Below, in pieces: positions 24,589 to 34,356 of a DNA stretch of 39,351 nt (within the stretch, counting starts at the first letter, position 1; every line of letters begins with the position of its first letter). The position numbers and the translations under genes are program-made. The stretch covers positions 1-39,351 of the forward strand of contig JAQXTH010000046.1 in assembly GCA_029219385.1 (NCBI GenBank), in the 5' to 3' direction. The stretch comes from Prevotellaceae bacterium (GTDB lineage Bacteria; Bacteroidota; Bacteroidia; Bacteroidales; Bacteroidaceae). The notes under the pieces are model-generated. The model searched no databases and was not told the origin of the DNA. It was given only the letters and a program-made list of their open reading frames with translations.

Positions 24589-25590
24589 TTAAGGTATGAT
24601 TTTTAAAAGCGTGTTACTCAGAAACAACTCCAAGAGCAGAACGATAACGCATATCAATAGAAAAGGCTGAAAATATTCATAATGTGCGGAATAATTGGTA
24701 ACTGAAATTTTGGATTTTTCCAATTTTGATATGTCGTTGTAGATTTTCTGAAGTTCATCGTTGTTTTTTGCTCTATAAAATTTGCCGTTGGTTGTTGCGG
24801 CGATTTCCTTGAGCAGTTGTGTGTCTATTTCTACGGGTATGTTGATATATTGCACACCACCGCCGGGTAAAGTATAGGGATATTTTGCATTTCCATTTTT
24901 GCCAATACCAATTGTGTATATTCTGATACCCAAAGTTTTAGCCATCTCAGCTGCCGTAAGGGGAGAAATCTCTCCGGTGTTGTTTGAACCATCTGTCAGC
25001 AGGATGATAACCTTGCTTTTTGCATTGCTATTTTTAAGTCTGTTAATGGCATTTGCAATGCCCATGCCGATTGCTGTTCCGTCTTCAATCATACCGGTGG
25101 CGGGCAAATCGCACGAAATGTTTTGAAACATCTGCAATAGCGCGCCATGGTCAGTTGTAAGCGGACATTGTGTGAAGGCTTCTCCGGAGAATATCGTAAG
25201 ACCGATATTATCATTTTTTTGTTTATTTACAAATTCAGCTGCTACATTGCGTGCCGCCTCTACCCTATTAGGTTCAAAATCCATGGCAAGCATACTTGTG
25301 GATATATCCATAGCCAGCATAATGTCTATGCCCTCAACCTCTGTCTTGTTCCACGCTGTGGTAGACTGAGGCCTTGCCAATGCCACAACCAGCATGGAGA
25401 AAGCAACAACATGAAGAATTGCCGGGAGATGACAAAATCGCTGTCTAACAGTCTTGGGAATATTTATATATGCTCCAACCGATGCAGTTTTAAAAGATGG
25501 CTCTTTTTTTGGACGAATGAAGAAATACCACATAATATATGGTATTAGCAATAGAAATAATAAAAAAAATGCAGGATAGGCAAAATACAT
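24589..25590 (-). CDS. batA: BatA, VWA domain membrane protein of the aerotolerance operon
   Basis: A 333-residue membrane protein. Two N-terminal helices (about 5-25 and 55-72) precede ALARPQ, a typical BatA/BatB sequence. Then comes a periplasmic von Willebrand A domain with a perfect MIDAS, DISTS (95-99), and LLTDGSNNTGE. A C-terminal helix (about 310-328) closes it. The VWA domain probably mediates metal-dependent protein contacts. The length is normal. It is followed by batB::batC after 14 bp and preceded by a membrane protein gene after 28 bp. BatA/BatB paralogy with the next gene is evident from the shared architecture. Confidence 0.91.
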   Translation of the reverse strand: MYFAYPAFFLLFLLLIPYIMWYFFIRPKKEPSFKTASVGAYINIPKTVRQRFCHLPAILHVVAFSMLVVALARPQSTTAWNKTEVEGIDIMLAMDISTSMLAMDFEPNRVEAARNVAAEFVNKQKNDNIGLTIFSGEAFTQCPLTTDHGALLQMFQNISCDLPATGMIEDGTAIGMGIANAINRLKNSNAKSKVIILLTDGSNNTGEISPLTAAEMAKTLGIRIYTIGIGKNGNAKYPYTLPGGGVQYINIPVEIDTQLLKEIAATTNGKFYRAKNNDELQKIYNDISKLEKSKISVTNYSAHYEYFQPFLLICVIVLLLELFLSNTLLKIIP

Positions 25591-25618
25591 AATTTCCTTT
25601 AAATGTTGATTTCTTTAA

Positions 25619-26710
25619 TTAAAATACCATATTATACATAATATAGGCAGATATTGTCAATAGCACTATTGCGAGCAACATTATCAGAATGGTCAAAACT
25701 ATTAAGAAGATGTTTAGAATGCGGCCTCTGACTGCCTCGGGCTTAACTGTTTTTTTGCGTCGGACTTTTGTTGTTTCATCAACGGCTTTGGTTGAATTTA
25801 CATAGTCAGTGGCAACGTTTAATCCCTTGTTTATGATTTCCGTTCCTGTTTCAGCTCCGGCATATTTTATCAAGTCGATTGTTTCAAAAATTTCTTTTAA
25901 CGATTGGATGTCTGTACTTTTGGAATGTTTTTTTAGATTGTCCATGATTTGAGCTGTTGTCATTGCAGTTGCTTTAAAACAAAATTGTTTTGCAATGTAA
26001 ATACGAATGACATCTATCAATTTAACACAAAAGTCTTTTGTTTGTGCCTCATCTGTCGGCATATTTTTTTTCAATCTGTTGAGTTGTTTCAATGCAACCT
26101 TGTAGGGTGGCATTTCCGGCAACAGAGTTATCTTGGGCAATATGCGGCGATTGCTTCTGATTTGCATAATGAGATAAATTCCTACTATAATCAGCAAGAC
26201 ACCTACGGCCCATAAAGAAACAGGACGTTTCATGTCGCTCCAATCATAGAGAATATCGGCATTTTCCATCGGACCAAAGAATTTGTCGATCTTAGTAGTG
26301 TCGACAACAGGCGAAACAACTTTAAGAGCAAGCATATTGTTGCTTTTATACTTAGAAGTGTCGACCATCACTTCAAACGGCGGAATATAATATAAAGCCG
26401 AATCAAAGGATGTTATTCTATATGCTTCGGTCAAAACTCTGCGACGACCTCCATCTATGAGATTGTTACTTTCGGTATAATGATTAATTACCTCAACCCC
26501 CTTTACCAATTGACTATCTGAAAATTCGGGCAGTATAATTTTTTGGTTTGCGTCGGCCGCAACTTTTAGTTTGAGCAAAACTTGTTCACCGATATAGATT
26601 TGGTTGGTGTCCATTCTGAGGCTTACAACAACTTTTGCTCCGGAACTATTGGGTAGAGCAACGAAAAAGATAAAAGTAATTATGTAATAAAGTATAGCGG
26701 CACTACGCAT
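25619..26710 (-). CDS. Bat-operon membrane protein with BatD-like N-terminal domain
   Basis: A 363-residue protein with a signal peptide (about 1-24) and an N-terminal beta-rich domain (KVVVSLRMDTNQIYIGEQVLLKLKV) that looks like a short BatD-type Ig domain. It has a transmembrane helix (about 165-184, WAVGVLLIIVGIYLIMQI), a cytoplasmic helical region (KVALKQLNRLKKNM, IYIAKQFCFKATAMTTAQIM), and a last helix near the C-terminus (about 333-358). An equivalent gene commonly lies between DUF58 and batA in Bacteroidales bat operons. No catalytic motif is visible. It probably belongs to the Bat membrane complex and could connect the MoxR/DUF58 pair to the VWA proteins, but that is inference. Confidence 0.72.
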   Translation of the reverse strand: MRSAAILYYIITFIFFVALPNSSGAKVVVSLRMDTNQIYIGEQVLLKLKVAADANQKIILPEFSDSQLVKGVEVINHYTESNNLIDGGRRRVLTEAYRITSFDSALYYIPPFEVMVDTSKYKSNNMLALKVVSPVVDTTKIDKFFGPMENADILYDWSDMKRPVSLWAVGVLLIIVGIYLIMQIRSNRRILPKITLLPEMPPYKVALKQLNRLKKNMPTDEAQTKDFCVKLIDVIRIYIAKQFCFKATAMTTAQIMDNLKKHSKSTDIQSLKEIFETIDLIKYAGAETGTEIINKGLNVATDYVNSTKAVDETTKVRRKKTVKPEAVRGRILNIFLIVLTILIMLLAIVLLTISAYIMYNMVF

Positions 26711-26760
26711 TGTGTTTCTGCTTTTTTGCTGTGTTTTGACAACAGGGTTTTCAATTAAAT

Positions 26761-27651
26761 TTATCTCCTATGGCCGACACTGCGACTTCTATTTTTAAAG
26801 AGCTTTGACAATTCGTCCACATAATTATCTTCGGTGGTGAGACTTGCATAATCCACACCACAGTCGCCAAAAACACGTTTAAGCCTTTCCTCATGTTTCA
26901 ACCAATGGGTGGCATGGGCTTTTCTTATTCTCAAAGACGAAGAGTCTACAATTACGTCTTCACCCGTCTCACTGTCAATCATCTTTATCAATCCCACGTC
27001 GGGCAGTTGCTTCATAAATCGGTCGTAAACCTCTATGGCGGCAATATCGTGTTTGCGAGCAGCAATGTTGAGAGGAGTCTCAAAATCACCACACGAGATG
27101 AAATCGCTTAAAATAAATAACGCACATCGCTTCTTTTGAGTGTTAATCACAAATTCAAGCGCATTTCCAAGATCTGTGGTACGACCCTCGGGAGTTAATT
27201 CGATAAGTTCGCGAATAATATATAGAATATGTTTTCTGCCTTTTTGGGGAGATATATATTTCTCTATTCTGTCACTAAAAAAAACCACCCCGATTTTATC
27301 GTTATTTAAATCAGCCGAAAAGGCAAGTGTAGCCCCTATTTCTGCCACAATATCACCGGCAGAACCTGCATGGGCTCCACACGTAAGACTTGATGAAACA
27401 TCTACCAATAGCAATACCGTCAGTTCGCGCTCTTCGTTGTATAACTTTGTAAACGGATGCCCGAAGCGAGCCGTAACATTCCAGTCGATGTCTCTCATGT
27501 CGTCGCCTGCCTGATACTCCCTCACCTCGTCAAAAGACATTCCGCGACCTTTATAAGCAGAATGATATTGACCGGCAAAGACATTGTCAGACAACATTCG
27601 GGTCTTTATTTCTATGTGTCTGACCTTTCTTAACAACTCTGTAGCATCCAT
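26761..27651 (-). CDS. DUF58 domain protein (MoxR partner)
   Basis: A 296-residue cytoplasmic DUF58 protein. The signature YKGRGMSFDEVREYQAGDDMRDIDWNVTAR region (about 33-62) is typical, followed by a VWA-like domain with MIDAS residues DVSSS (84-88). DUF58 genes nearly always accompany MoxR AAA+ ATPases, and here one sits 31 bp downstream of moxR. The pair is thought to act as a chaperone-like module that assembles or activates metal- or VWA-containing partners. It lacks membrane segments, unlike longer DUF58 proteins. Fully consistent with the bat operon. Confidence 0.9.
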   Translation of the reverse strand: MDATELLRKVRHIEIKTRMLSDNVFAGQYHSAYKGRGMSFDEVREYQAGDDMRDIDWNVTARFGHPFTKLYNEERELTVLLLVDVSSSLTCGAHAGSAGDIVAEIGATLAFSADLNNDKIGVVFFSDRIEKYISPQKGRKHILYIIRELIELTPEGRTTDLGNALEFVINTQKKRCALFILSDFISCGDFETPLNIAARKHDIAAIEVYDRFMKQLPDVGLIKMIDSETGEDVIVDSSSLRIRKAHATHWLKHEERLKRVFGDCGVDYASLTTEDNYVDELSKLFKNRSRSVGHRR

Positions 27652-27682
27652 TTATTAAAAATGAAAACGATTAAACCTCTAA

Positions 27683-28678
27683 TTAAGATACCTTTATATT
27701 CTCCAAAATGGTTGAAATGATTTGGTCGGCGCTCATATTATTGGCTTCGGCCTCATATGTGAGTCCTATTCTGTGTCTCAAAACATCGTGGGCTACGGCT
27801 CTTACATCGTCGGGAATTACATATCCTCTGTGTTTAAGAAAAGCATAGGCTCTCGAAGCAAGTGCCAGACTGATGGAGCCACGAGGTGACGCACCAAAAT
27901 CAATGTTGCGAGCCAAATCTTTAATGCCATAAGTGTCGGGAAAACGAGTGGCAAAAACAATGTCGGTGATATATTGCTCAATCTCAGGACTTACATAGAT
28001 TTGTTTTACCACATTGCGAGCCTCGATTATGTCGTTGATGCCTGCCACCGGTTCTACGACCTTTGATTTGCCCTTCAAATGGTCAGAAACAACACGACGC
28101 TCCTCCTCTATTGAGGGATAGCCGATAATCACTTTCAGCATAAAACGGTCTACCTGGGCTTCGGGCAAACGATATGTACCTTCTTGTTCGATAGGATTTT
28201 GGGTAGCAAGTACTAGAAACGGAGTTGGCAAATCGTAGGTTTCATTTCCAATTGTCACCTTACGCTCCTCCATTGCTTCGAGCAATGCACTCTGAACCTT
28301 TGCGGGAGCACGGTTAATTTCGTCAGCCAAAACAAAATTGGCAAACACGGGACCACGCCTAACATAAAAATCCTCGGTCTTCTGACTATAAACCATTGTA
28401 CCCACAACATCGGCAGGCAATAGGTCGGGAGTAAATTGAATACGCTTACACGTTGCGTCTATCAAGGCAGCCAACGTCTTAATAGCCAAAGTTTTTGCCA
28501 ATCCCGGCACACCCTCAAGCAACACATGGCCATCTGCCAACAATCCGACCAACAAAGACTCTGCAAGATGAGACTGACCGGCAATGACACCACCCATGCA
28601 AATCTTTATATTGGTAACAATTGCAGATTTAGCCTCAATCAATTCGTTTAGTATTCTGATATCCGGTTTTTCTTCCAT
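27683..28678 (-). CDS. moxR: MoxR family AAA+ ATPase
   Basis: A 331-residue AAA+ ATPase. Walker A is GVPGLAKT (56-63) and Walker B is FVLADE (115-120), followed by INRAPAKVQSALLEAMEE. LATQNPIEQEGTYRLPEAQ holds the sensor-1 Asn (about 160), and a lid-domain region follows with GASPRGSISLALASRAYAF (about 279-297). MoxR proteins act as chaperones that remodel or activate partner complexes. Here the partners are probably the DUF58 and BatA/BatB VWA proteins downstream. It is the first gene of the bat operon and has its own candidate promoter. Confidence 0.94.
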   Translation of the reverse strand: MEEKPDIRILNELIEAKSAIVTNIKICMGGVIAGQSHLAESLLVGLLADGHVLLEGVPGLAKTLAIKTLAALIDATCKRIQFTPDLLPADVVGTMVYSQKTEDFYVRRGPVFANFVLADEINRAPAKVQSALLEAMEERKVTIGNETYDLPTPFLVLATQNPIEQEGTYRLPEAQVDRFMLKVIIGYPSIEEERRVVSDHLKGKSKVVEPVAGINDIIEARNVVKQIYVSPEIEQYITDIVFATRFPDTYGIKDLARNIDFGASPRGSISLALASRAYAFLKHRGYVIPDDVRAVAHDVLRHRIGLTYEAEANNMSADQIISTILENIKVS

Positions 28679-28715
28679 TATTATAACTGTTGTTTGATTA
28701 TAGAATAATTAAATG

Positions 28716-28723
28716 CAAAAATA
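28716..28723 (-). promoter_or_regulatory. Candidate -7 promoter box for the moxR-bat operon
   Basis: On the minus strand this reads TATTTTTG followed by CA, matching TAnnTTTG. It is 37 bp upstream of the moxR start. The best upstream TTG is only about 13 nt away, so the -33 element is doubtful. It implies that moxR is transcribed apart from degP. Confidence 0.45.
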
Positions 28724-28757
28724 CGATTTTTTTGTTCAACTTGCAGTTGCCGGAATA

Positions 28758-30224
28758 TCATTTCTCACTTTTTGTGTCTGTTTCTCCACCCGCATTCAGA
28801 TCTACAACATAACTTTTAGGTAGACCGCTTGAAGTCTTTGCCTTTATCCACAAGACTGGATCTTTTGAAGAGTTTGCCTCGCGCACTACTTGGTCGAAGT
28901 CAGAAACTGCATTCATCTTTACATCATTCACCTCAGTAATGATGATACCTTTGGCAAGTCCGGCTTCTTTCATCTTTCCTTCTTTTACGGAAATCACCAT
29001 TAGGCCATTTTCAAGAGCAAGTTCACGTTTTTGCTGTGTGGTCAGGGGCTTGAGAGCAACGCCAAGGCTATATGGGTCGATGTCTGAAACGGTGTCGGTA
29101 GTGCCTTGTATGTTTCTCAAGACAATTTGCTTTTCAAGTCGTTGTTTGTTTCTTACAATCGTAACACTTATTTTGTCGCCTGGACGATGAGTTGCCAATA
29201 TCTCCTTCATCTCAGCCATGGATTTAACTGTTTTGCCATCTATAGCAACCACAACGTCTTTTTCTTTTATGCCTGCCTCGGCAGCAGCCCCGTCAACCGG
29301 CACTTCGAGCACAATAACACCTTCGGTTATTCCAAAATCAAGATCACTTTCCGATTTGCCTTTTTCTTTTTCGCTATCAATATATTTAGTGAGGTCGTTG
29401 CCTGAAATGCCAAGCAAGGCGCGCTGGACTGTGCCATATTTCTTTAGGTCGTCTACTACTTTATTCATGATTGTTGTGGGAATGGCAAAACCATAGCCTG
29501 AGAAAGACCCAGTCTGACTATAAAGCATGGCGTTTATGCCTACGAGTTCTCCTTTTGCATTTACAAGTGCTCCACCCGAATTACCACTGTTAATGGCCGC
29601 GTCGGTCTGAATAAACGACTCTACATCGTTGGCGTTGAGCGAGCGCGATTTGGCACTCACAATGCCAGCCGTCACTGTCGAGGTGAGATTAAATGGATTT
29701 CCTACTGCCAAAACCCATTCTCCTATTTTTAATTTGTCGCTATCACCAATAGGAATAGCCCTCAATCCCTCTGTTTCCACTTTAATCAATGCAAGGTCTG
29801 AGGTTTTGTCACAACCAATTATACGAGCCTTAAACTCACGCTTGTCATTTAGTTTCACTTCGATTTCATCAGCATCGGCTACAACATGATTATTTGTCAC
29901 AATATATCCGTCGCTCGATATGATGACTCCACTGCCGGCAGCAGTGCGTCGCGGAGTTTCTGTTTGGCGTCTCTGCTGACGGTCTCCAAATCCAAAGAAA
30001 TCTCCAAAAAAGTCGTCAAAGGGAGAAGAATATCTCTCTATCTGTTTGCTTGCCATGGAAACCTTTATATAGACTACCGAATTAACCGTAGACTCGGCAG
30101 CTTCGGTAAGATCGATATAAGGCGATTGTGTAGTGCTTAAATTAGTAGGGGTTTTAATGTTTTCAGCAGTGGTTCCCACAAAAGCAAAGGCAACCAAAGC
30201 AAGAGAAAGAAATGTCTTATTCAT
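28758..30224 (-). CDS. degP: Periplasmic Do-family serine protease DegP/HtrA
   Basis: A 488-residue exported serine protease and chaperone of the HtrA family that degrades misfolded envelope proteins. The signal peptide is about 1-20. The trypsin-like domain carries the full triad: His113 (TNNHVV), Asp143 (TSDLAL) and Ser216 (NSGNSGGAL). Two PDZ domains follow (about 270-375 and 385-475), the first with GVIVLEVPVDGAAAEAGIKEKDVVVAIDGK. A Phe/Asp/Gly-rich linker (SSPFDDFFGDFFGFGDRQQRR, about 66-86) corresponds to the LA loop region. The gene lies directly upstream of the bat operon on the same strand, with 79 bp between, so both are envelope-stress related. It has its own promoter. Confidence 0.94.
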   Translation of the reverse strand: MNKTFLSLALVAFAFVGTTAENIKTPTNLSTTQSPYIDLTEAAESTVNSVVYIKVSMASKQIERYSSPFDDFFGDFFGFGDRQQRRQTETPRRTAAGSGVIISSDGYIVTNNHVVADADEIEVKLNDKREFKARIIGCDKTSDLALIKVETEGLRAIPIGDSDKLKIGEWVLAVGNPFNLTSTVTAGIVSAKSRSLNANDVESFIQTDAAINSGNSGGALVNAKGELVGINAMLYSQTGSFSGYGFAIPTTIMNKVVDDLKKYGTVQRALLGISGNDLTKYIDSEKEKGKSESDLDFGITEGVIVLEVPVDGAAAEAGIKEKDVVVAIDGKTVKSMAEMKEILATHRPGDKISVTIVRNKQRLEKQIVLRNIQGTTDTVSDIDPYSLGVALKPLTTQQKRELALENGLMVISVKEGKMKEAGLAKGIIITEVNDVKMNAVSDFDQVVREANSSKDPVLWIKAKTSSGLPKSYVVDLNAGGETDTKSEK

Positions 30225-30278
30225 AATCGTGTTATTTAATTGTTAATCTAAATATTCTATGATTTTTAAAATGTGGTG

Positions 30279-30307
30279 CAAAAGTAATATTATTTGTAAA
30301 ATCACAA
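30279..30307 (-). promoter_or_regulatory. Promoter of degP
   Basis: On the minus strand TTG (complement of 30305-30307), an 18-nt spacer and TACTTTTG (complement of 30279-30286, followed by CA) form a good Bacteroidota promoter. It lies about 55 bp upstream of the degP start. Confidence 0.6.
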
Positions 30308-30440
30308 TAAGAAAAAAGAAACAATTCTATTCCGTTTTCAATCATTTAACCATAAAGAAAATTCCTTTAAGAATCGTTTAGAGTTTCATAATATATTATG
30401 GGCATCAGACAAACCTCAACCATTAAAATTATATCTGCAA

Positions 30441-31616
30441 TTACATTTTATTATGCAAATAATGTCTACGCGCACATATAAGGAAAAACACAACTCCTAT
30501 TGCATTTATAATCCAGGCCAACCAAAATGCTGCAGAATAGCCACTCCACTCCACACAAATGCCACCAAACAATACGCCCAGTCCTATACCAACGTCCCAT
30601 GCGGTGAGCAGAGTGCTATTGGCAGTGCCTCGTTGAGAGGGCAAAGCAAGATTAACAAACATATTTTGCATGGCGGGAAACATGTGACCATTACCTAATC
30701 CTATAATCAGTGCAGAGGCGTAAAAACAATAGATATTTTCAAATCCGGCAAACAAAAAATAACCAATTAGGCTGATACATACGCCCAATGTACAATTAAA
30801 TACAACCATGCCCTTGCGTAGAGTTCTCACGCCAATCAGTCTGCTTGCCATTAGCCCCAAGCACAACACTGAGAAAAAAATTCCCGTAGAAGTTGTTGTG
30901 CCTAATCTTTCTTTACCGTAAATGGCAAGATAAGTGGAAAGAACTCCATAAGAAAACGACAAACAGGCCAGAGTAACGCCTAAATATCGACCTTTTAAAA
31001 GAAAAAATCTATCCAATGATATTTTTCTTACTCCGCTCTGCAAAGAGCGTCTTTTTGTTTTGACCATTGCGTTAAACAAGAATCCAATTCCCGACATTAT
31101 AAAAGCAATGGTGAAAATCATGTTGAAAGAATGGCAATGACGATAGATAAGTAATCCTACAGTGGGAGCAATGGCCGTCGCCAAATTGTTTGATAGTCCG
31201 TAATAACCTATTCCTTCGGCTCTGCGCAAAGAGGGAAGCACATCTATCGCCATGGTACTATTAGACACTGTCACCGCTCCCATGGGCGCACCATGCAGTG
31301 TGCGAAGAATGGCAAACATCGTGAGCGATGTAGCAACGATATATCCGGCAAAAAACAAAAAAAACAAGAAATAACTTATCAGCAACACCGTCTTACGAGG
31401 AAAACTGTCAACCAAAAAACCGCTGAACGGTCTGATTAAGAGTGCAGTTAGAGTATATCCTGAAAGAAGAATGCCTATGGTGTGTTTGTCTGCTTCAAAA
31501 ACCTCGCTTAAATATAAAGGCAGCAATGGCATAACAATCATGAAAGAAAAAAATATCATGAAGTTTGCCAACCATACCTTTATGTAATTACCGTTCCACA
31601 ATCGTTCCATTGTCAT
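30441..31616 (-). CDS. Major facilitator superfamily transporter
   Basis: A 391-residue membrane protein with about 12 hydrophobic helices and the organisation of a 12-TM MFS carrier. The loop between helices 2 and 3 reads RPFSGFLVDSFPRK (about 62-75), a form of the MFS signature G-x-x-x-D-x-x-x-R-K. RTLHGAPMGAVTVSNSTMAIDVLP lies in helices 4-5 and is typical of drug/sugar efflux members. A basic central loop (VKTKRRSLQSGVRK, about 185-198) separates the two halves. The length is normal. It stands alone between the degP promoter region and the nqr terminator. I cannot infer the substrate; efflux of small molecules is as likely as uptake. Confidence 0.86.
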   Translation of the reverse strand: MTMERLWNGNYIKVWLANFMIFFSFMIVMPLLPLYLSEVFEADKHTIGILLSGYTLTALLIRPFSGFLVDSFPRKTVLLISYFLFFLFFAGYIVATSLTMFAILRTLHGAPMGAVTVSNSTMAIDVLPSLRRAEGIGYYGLSNNLATAIAPTVGLLIYRHCHSFNMIFTIAFIMSGIGFLFNAMVKTKRRSLQSGVRKISLDRFFLLKGRYLGVTLACLSFSYGVLSTYLAIYGKERLGTTTSTGIFFSVLCLGLMASRLIGVRTLRKGMVVFNCTLGVCISLIGYFLFAGFENIYCFYASALIIGLGNGHMFPAMQNMFVNLALPSQRGTANSTLLTAWDVGIGLGVLFGGICVEWSGYSAAFWLAWIINAIGVVFFLICARRHYLHNKM

Positions 31617-31691
31617 AAATCAATAAAACCGCAAATCTGCCACCAAAACAAACACAAATACTACGAACCGTTTAACAACCTGTTTGTGATA

Positions 31692-31726
31692 AAAATCCCG
31701 TTTCCCTGCAATCAAGCAAGGAAACG
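31692..31726 (-). terminator. Terminator of the nqr operon
   Basis: CGTTTCC (31699-31705) pairs with GGAAACG (31720-31726). TGC/GCA extends the stem inside. Read on the minus strand, the hairpin is followed by GGATTTTTATC, giving a U-rich tail. It lies 36 bp beyond the nqrF stop. Confidence 0.75.
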
Positions 31727-31762
31727 AGAACGATACGATATAATTTTTCAGGAATCTAAATA

Positions 31763-33034
31763 CTATCCTCCAAAATCATCATACATAATGCTTTGTGGCT
31801 CTACTCCTAAATCTGTAAGCATTGATACAACGGCCTTGCTCATGGGACCGGGTCCACACATATAATATTCTATATCTTCGGGAGCTTCGTGGTTTTTAAG
31901 ATATGTTTCGAGCATCACCTGATGAACAAAGCCTGCGGTATATGCCACTCCGGCCTTGTCGGCAGCAGGGTCGGGGCGGTCGAGTGCAAGGTGGAAATGG
32001 AAATTGGGGAAGTCTTTTTCCAGCGAGAGGAAATCATTCAAATAGAACACCTCGTTAAGAGCACGGGCACCATAGAAATAGTGCATTTCACGGTCGGTTG
32101 TATGAAGAGTTTTAGTCATGTGCATTATCTGTGCACGCAAAGGAGCCATACCGGCACCACCGCCAACCCAAATCATTTCTTTCTTAGAGTCAAACACAGG
32201 AGCAAATTCTCCATACGGACCACTCATGATAACCTTGTCACCGGGCTTAAGAGTAAAGATATACGAAGAAGCAATGCCGGGCATTACGTCCATAAATCCA
32301 ACTTCGGGTTTCGGTTTAAAAGGTGGAGTGGCAATACGTACGGTGAGCATAAACCTGTCGCCCTCGGCAGGATAATTGGCCATTGAGTATGCACGAATGG
32401 TAGGCTCGGTATTGCGACACTTCAAACCAAACAAACCAAATTTTTCCCAAGCAGGCAAATATTCCTCACCGATGGACTGTTTGTCTATGTCAACATTATA
32501 GTCCATTTCAAATTTGGGTATGCGTATTTGTGCATAACTACCCGGCACAAAATCCATGTGTTCACCCTCCGGCAAAGCAACAATAAACTCTTTGATAAAG
32601 GTGGCCACATTCTTATTGCTTACAACAGTGCATTCATATTCTTTCACACCCATAACACTTTCGGGAACCTTAATTTTCAAATCACCCTTCACTTTGCATT
32701 GGCAACCAAGCCGCCAATGATCCTTTACTTGTTTACGAGTGAACTGACCTTTTTCAGAGTCCAAAATTTCACCTCCCCCTTCAAGAACTTGACACTTGCA
32801 TTGTCCGCAACTGCCCTTTCCACCACAAGCCGAAGGCAAATAAACCCCATTGTCTGCCAAAGTGGAAAGAAGGCTGCTGCCTTGAGAAACCGAAATGGTG
32901 TCTTTATCATTGATGGTGATGTTTACATTGCCGCTCGGAGAAAGATATTTCTTTGCCACAAGCAGTATTATGACAAGCAATAATATAATTGTCAGAAAAA
33001 CGCCGATACTGGCTAATATAAAATGAAAATCCAT
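31763..33034 (-). CDS. nqrF: Na+-translocating NADH:quinone reductase subunit F
   Basis: A 423-residue subunit that takes electrons from NADH in the Na+-NQR complex. One N-terminal membrane helix (about 6-27) is followed by a plant-type ferredoxin domain with [2Fe-2S] ligands Cys70, Cys76, Cys79 and Cys111. Then comes a FAD/NADH domain with RAYSMANYP (FAD), GGGAGMAPLR (NADH pyrophosphate) and YYMCGPGPM near the C-terminus, ending in the conserved YDDFGG. Complete and of normal length. Last gene of nqrABCDEF, 37 bp after nqrE and just before a terminator. Confidence 0.96.
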   Translation of the reverse strand: MDFHFILASIGVFLTIILLLVIILLVAKKYLSPSGNVNITINDKDTISVSQGSSLLSTLADNGVYLPSACGGKGSCGQCKCQVLEGGGEILDSEKGQFTRKQVKDHWRLGCQCKVKGDLKIKVPESVMGVKEYECTVVSNKNVATFIKEFIVALPEGEHMDFVPGSYAQIRIPKFEMDYNVDIDKQSIGEEYLPAWEKFGLFGLKCRNTEPTIRAYSMANYPAEGDRFMLTVRIATPPFKPKPEVGFMDVMPGIASSYIFTLKPGDKVIMSGPYGEFAPVFDSKKEMIWVGGGAGMAPLRAQIMHMTKTLHTTDREMHYFYGARALNEVFYLNDFLSLEKDFPNFHFHLALDRPDPAADKAGVAYTAGFVHQVMLETYLKNHEAPEDIEYYMCGPGPMSKAVVSMLTDLGVEPQSIMYDDFGG

Positions 33035-33071
33035 AGTATTTGCAATTTTTAGGCTGTTTTGTTGTCTTTAA

Positions 33072-33695
33072 TTAAATTTTCAATCCCGAGAAGCACATAA
33101 AAGCCATGGCCATTAAACCAACCGTTATAAACGTGATGCCAAGCCCTCTCAAGCTCTTAGGAACATCGGTATAAGCCATCTTCTCCCTTATAGCTGCCAA
33201 CGCCACAATTGCCAACAACCAGCCAATGCCACTGCCAAGAGCAAACGACAAACAATCGCCTATGCCACCAATATATTGTGTGTTAGAGGGGTCGAGATTT
33301 ATGCGTTGTTGCATAAACAAACTTGCTCCCATTATGGCACAGTTTACGGCAATCAAAGGAAGAAATATACCTAAAGCAGCATAGAGGGAAGGACTGAAAC
33401 GCTCTACCACCATTTCTACCAATTGAACCATGCCGGCAATCACCGCAATAAACAATATAAATGAAAGATAACTTAGATCAACACCCAAAATGCCATCAGC
33501 AGATAAAACCTTTGTCTGGAGCAGCCAGTCAACCGGCACCGTAACCAACAATACAAACGTTACTGCCACTCCGAGTCCGAAAGCCGTTTTTACACTCTTG
33601 CTCACAGCAAGATAAGAACACATTCCGAGAAAGAATGCGAATATCATATTGTCCACAAATATAGAACGGACAAAAAGACTGAAAAAATGTTCCAT
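33072..33695 (-). CDS. nqrE: Na+-NQR subunit E
   Basis: A 207-residue integral membrane protein with six helices. Together with NqrD it makes up the inverted-repeat pair that holds the intramembrane [2Fe-2S] cluster. The two expected cysteines are present: Cys26 ([12 protein letters not shown]) and Cys119 ([12 protein letters not shown]). The segments [26 protein letters not shown] and [17 protein letters not shown] are typical of NqrE. Length and order (9 bp after nqrD, 37 bp before nqrF) agree with the standard operon. Confidence 0.95.
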   Translation of the reverse strand: MEHFFSLFVRSIFVDNMIFAFFLGMCSYLAVSKSVKTAFGLGVAVTFVLLVTVPVDWLLQTKVLSADGILGVDLSYLSFILFIAVIAGMVQLVEMVVERFSPSLYAALGIFLPLIAVNCAIMGASLFMQQRINLDPSNTQYIGGIGDCLSFALGSGIGWLLAIVALAAIREKMAYTDVPKSLRGLGITFITVGLMAMAFMCFSGLKI

Positions 33696-33704
33696 ATAGC
33701 AATA

Positions 33705-34328
33705 TTATTTTTTACGGTTATTTAAAACGCTGTGCACCCAAATCACACAGCCCACAAGTATCAGAGCCATTGCAGGCATTGTCATCATACCATTGTTGGC
33801 ATAACCCAATTCGTAGGCACTCGCCGGGATAACCGTATAGCCAAGCAATGTTCCGTTGCCCAACAGTTCGCGACAAAAGCCCACGGCAATCAATATCCAG
33901 GCATATCCCAATCCGTTTCCAATACCGTCAAGCAGAGAGGGGAACACCTTGTTTTGCATTGCAAAAGCCTCAAGACGACCCATAAGAATACAGTTGGTGA
34001 TAATCAATCCTACATATACCGAAAGTTGCACACTGACATCGTAGGCAAAAGCCTTTAACACCATGCTAACAATAGTGACGAGTGCTGCCACTACAACCAA
34101 CTGCACAATAATGCGAATGCGGTTTGGAATTGTGTTGCGCAACACAGAGATAATCACGTTAGCCATTGCCGTAATTATTGTCACAGAAAGACCCATTACA
34201 ATGGCGGGCTTTAATTGCGATGTCACGGCAAGAGCCGAGCAAATGCCCAACACTTGAGCCACAATAGGATTGTTGATATTAAGTGGTTCGGAGAGTGCCG
34301 CCTTATTTTGTTTTGATAATAAACCCAT
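33705..34328 (-). CDS. nqrD: Na+-NQR subunit D
   Basis: A 207-residue six-helix membrane subunit, homologous to NqrE. Cys30 (LGICSALAVT) and Cys113 (ITNCILMGRLEAFA) are the expected ligands of the intramembrane iron-sulfur cluster shared with NqrE. DGIGNGLGYAWILIAVGFCRELLGNGTLLGY is the recognisable C-terminal half. The short cytosolic N-terminus carries LSEPLNINNPIVAQVLG. Normal length and position in the operon. Confidence 0.95.
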   Translation of the reverse strand: MGLLSKQNKAALSEPLNINNPIVAQVLGICSALAVTSQLKPAIVMGLSVTIITAMANVIISVLRNTIPNRIRIIVQLVVVAALVTIVSMVLKAFAYDVSVQLSVYVGLIITNCILMGRLEAFAMQNKVFPSLLDGIGNGLGYAWILIAVGFCRELLGNGTLLGYTVIPASAYELGYANNGMMTMPAMALILVGCVIWVHSVLNNRKK

Positions 34329-34356
34329 AATGTCTTATTGTAATTTATATTTTTCT

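Noticed and set aside
30388-30401. CATAATATATTATG palindrome as an operator
   Set aside because: AT-rich palindromes of this size are common in such DNA, and it lies downstream of the MFS gene rather than next to a promoter.
31889-32386. 165-codon plus-strand open frame opposite nqrF
   Set aside because: It lies entirely within a well-supported nqrF on the other strand and has no domain features.
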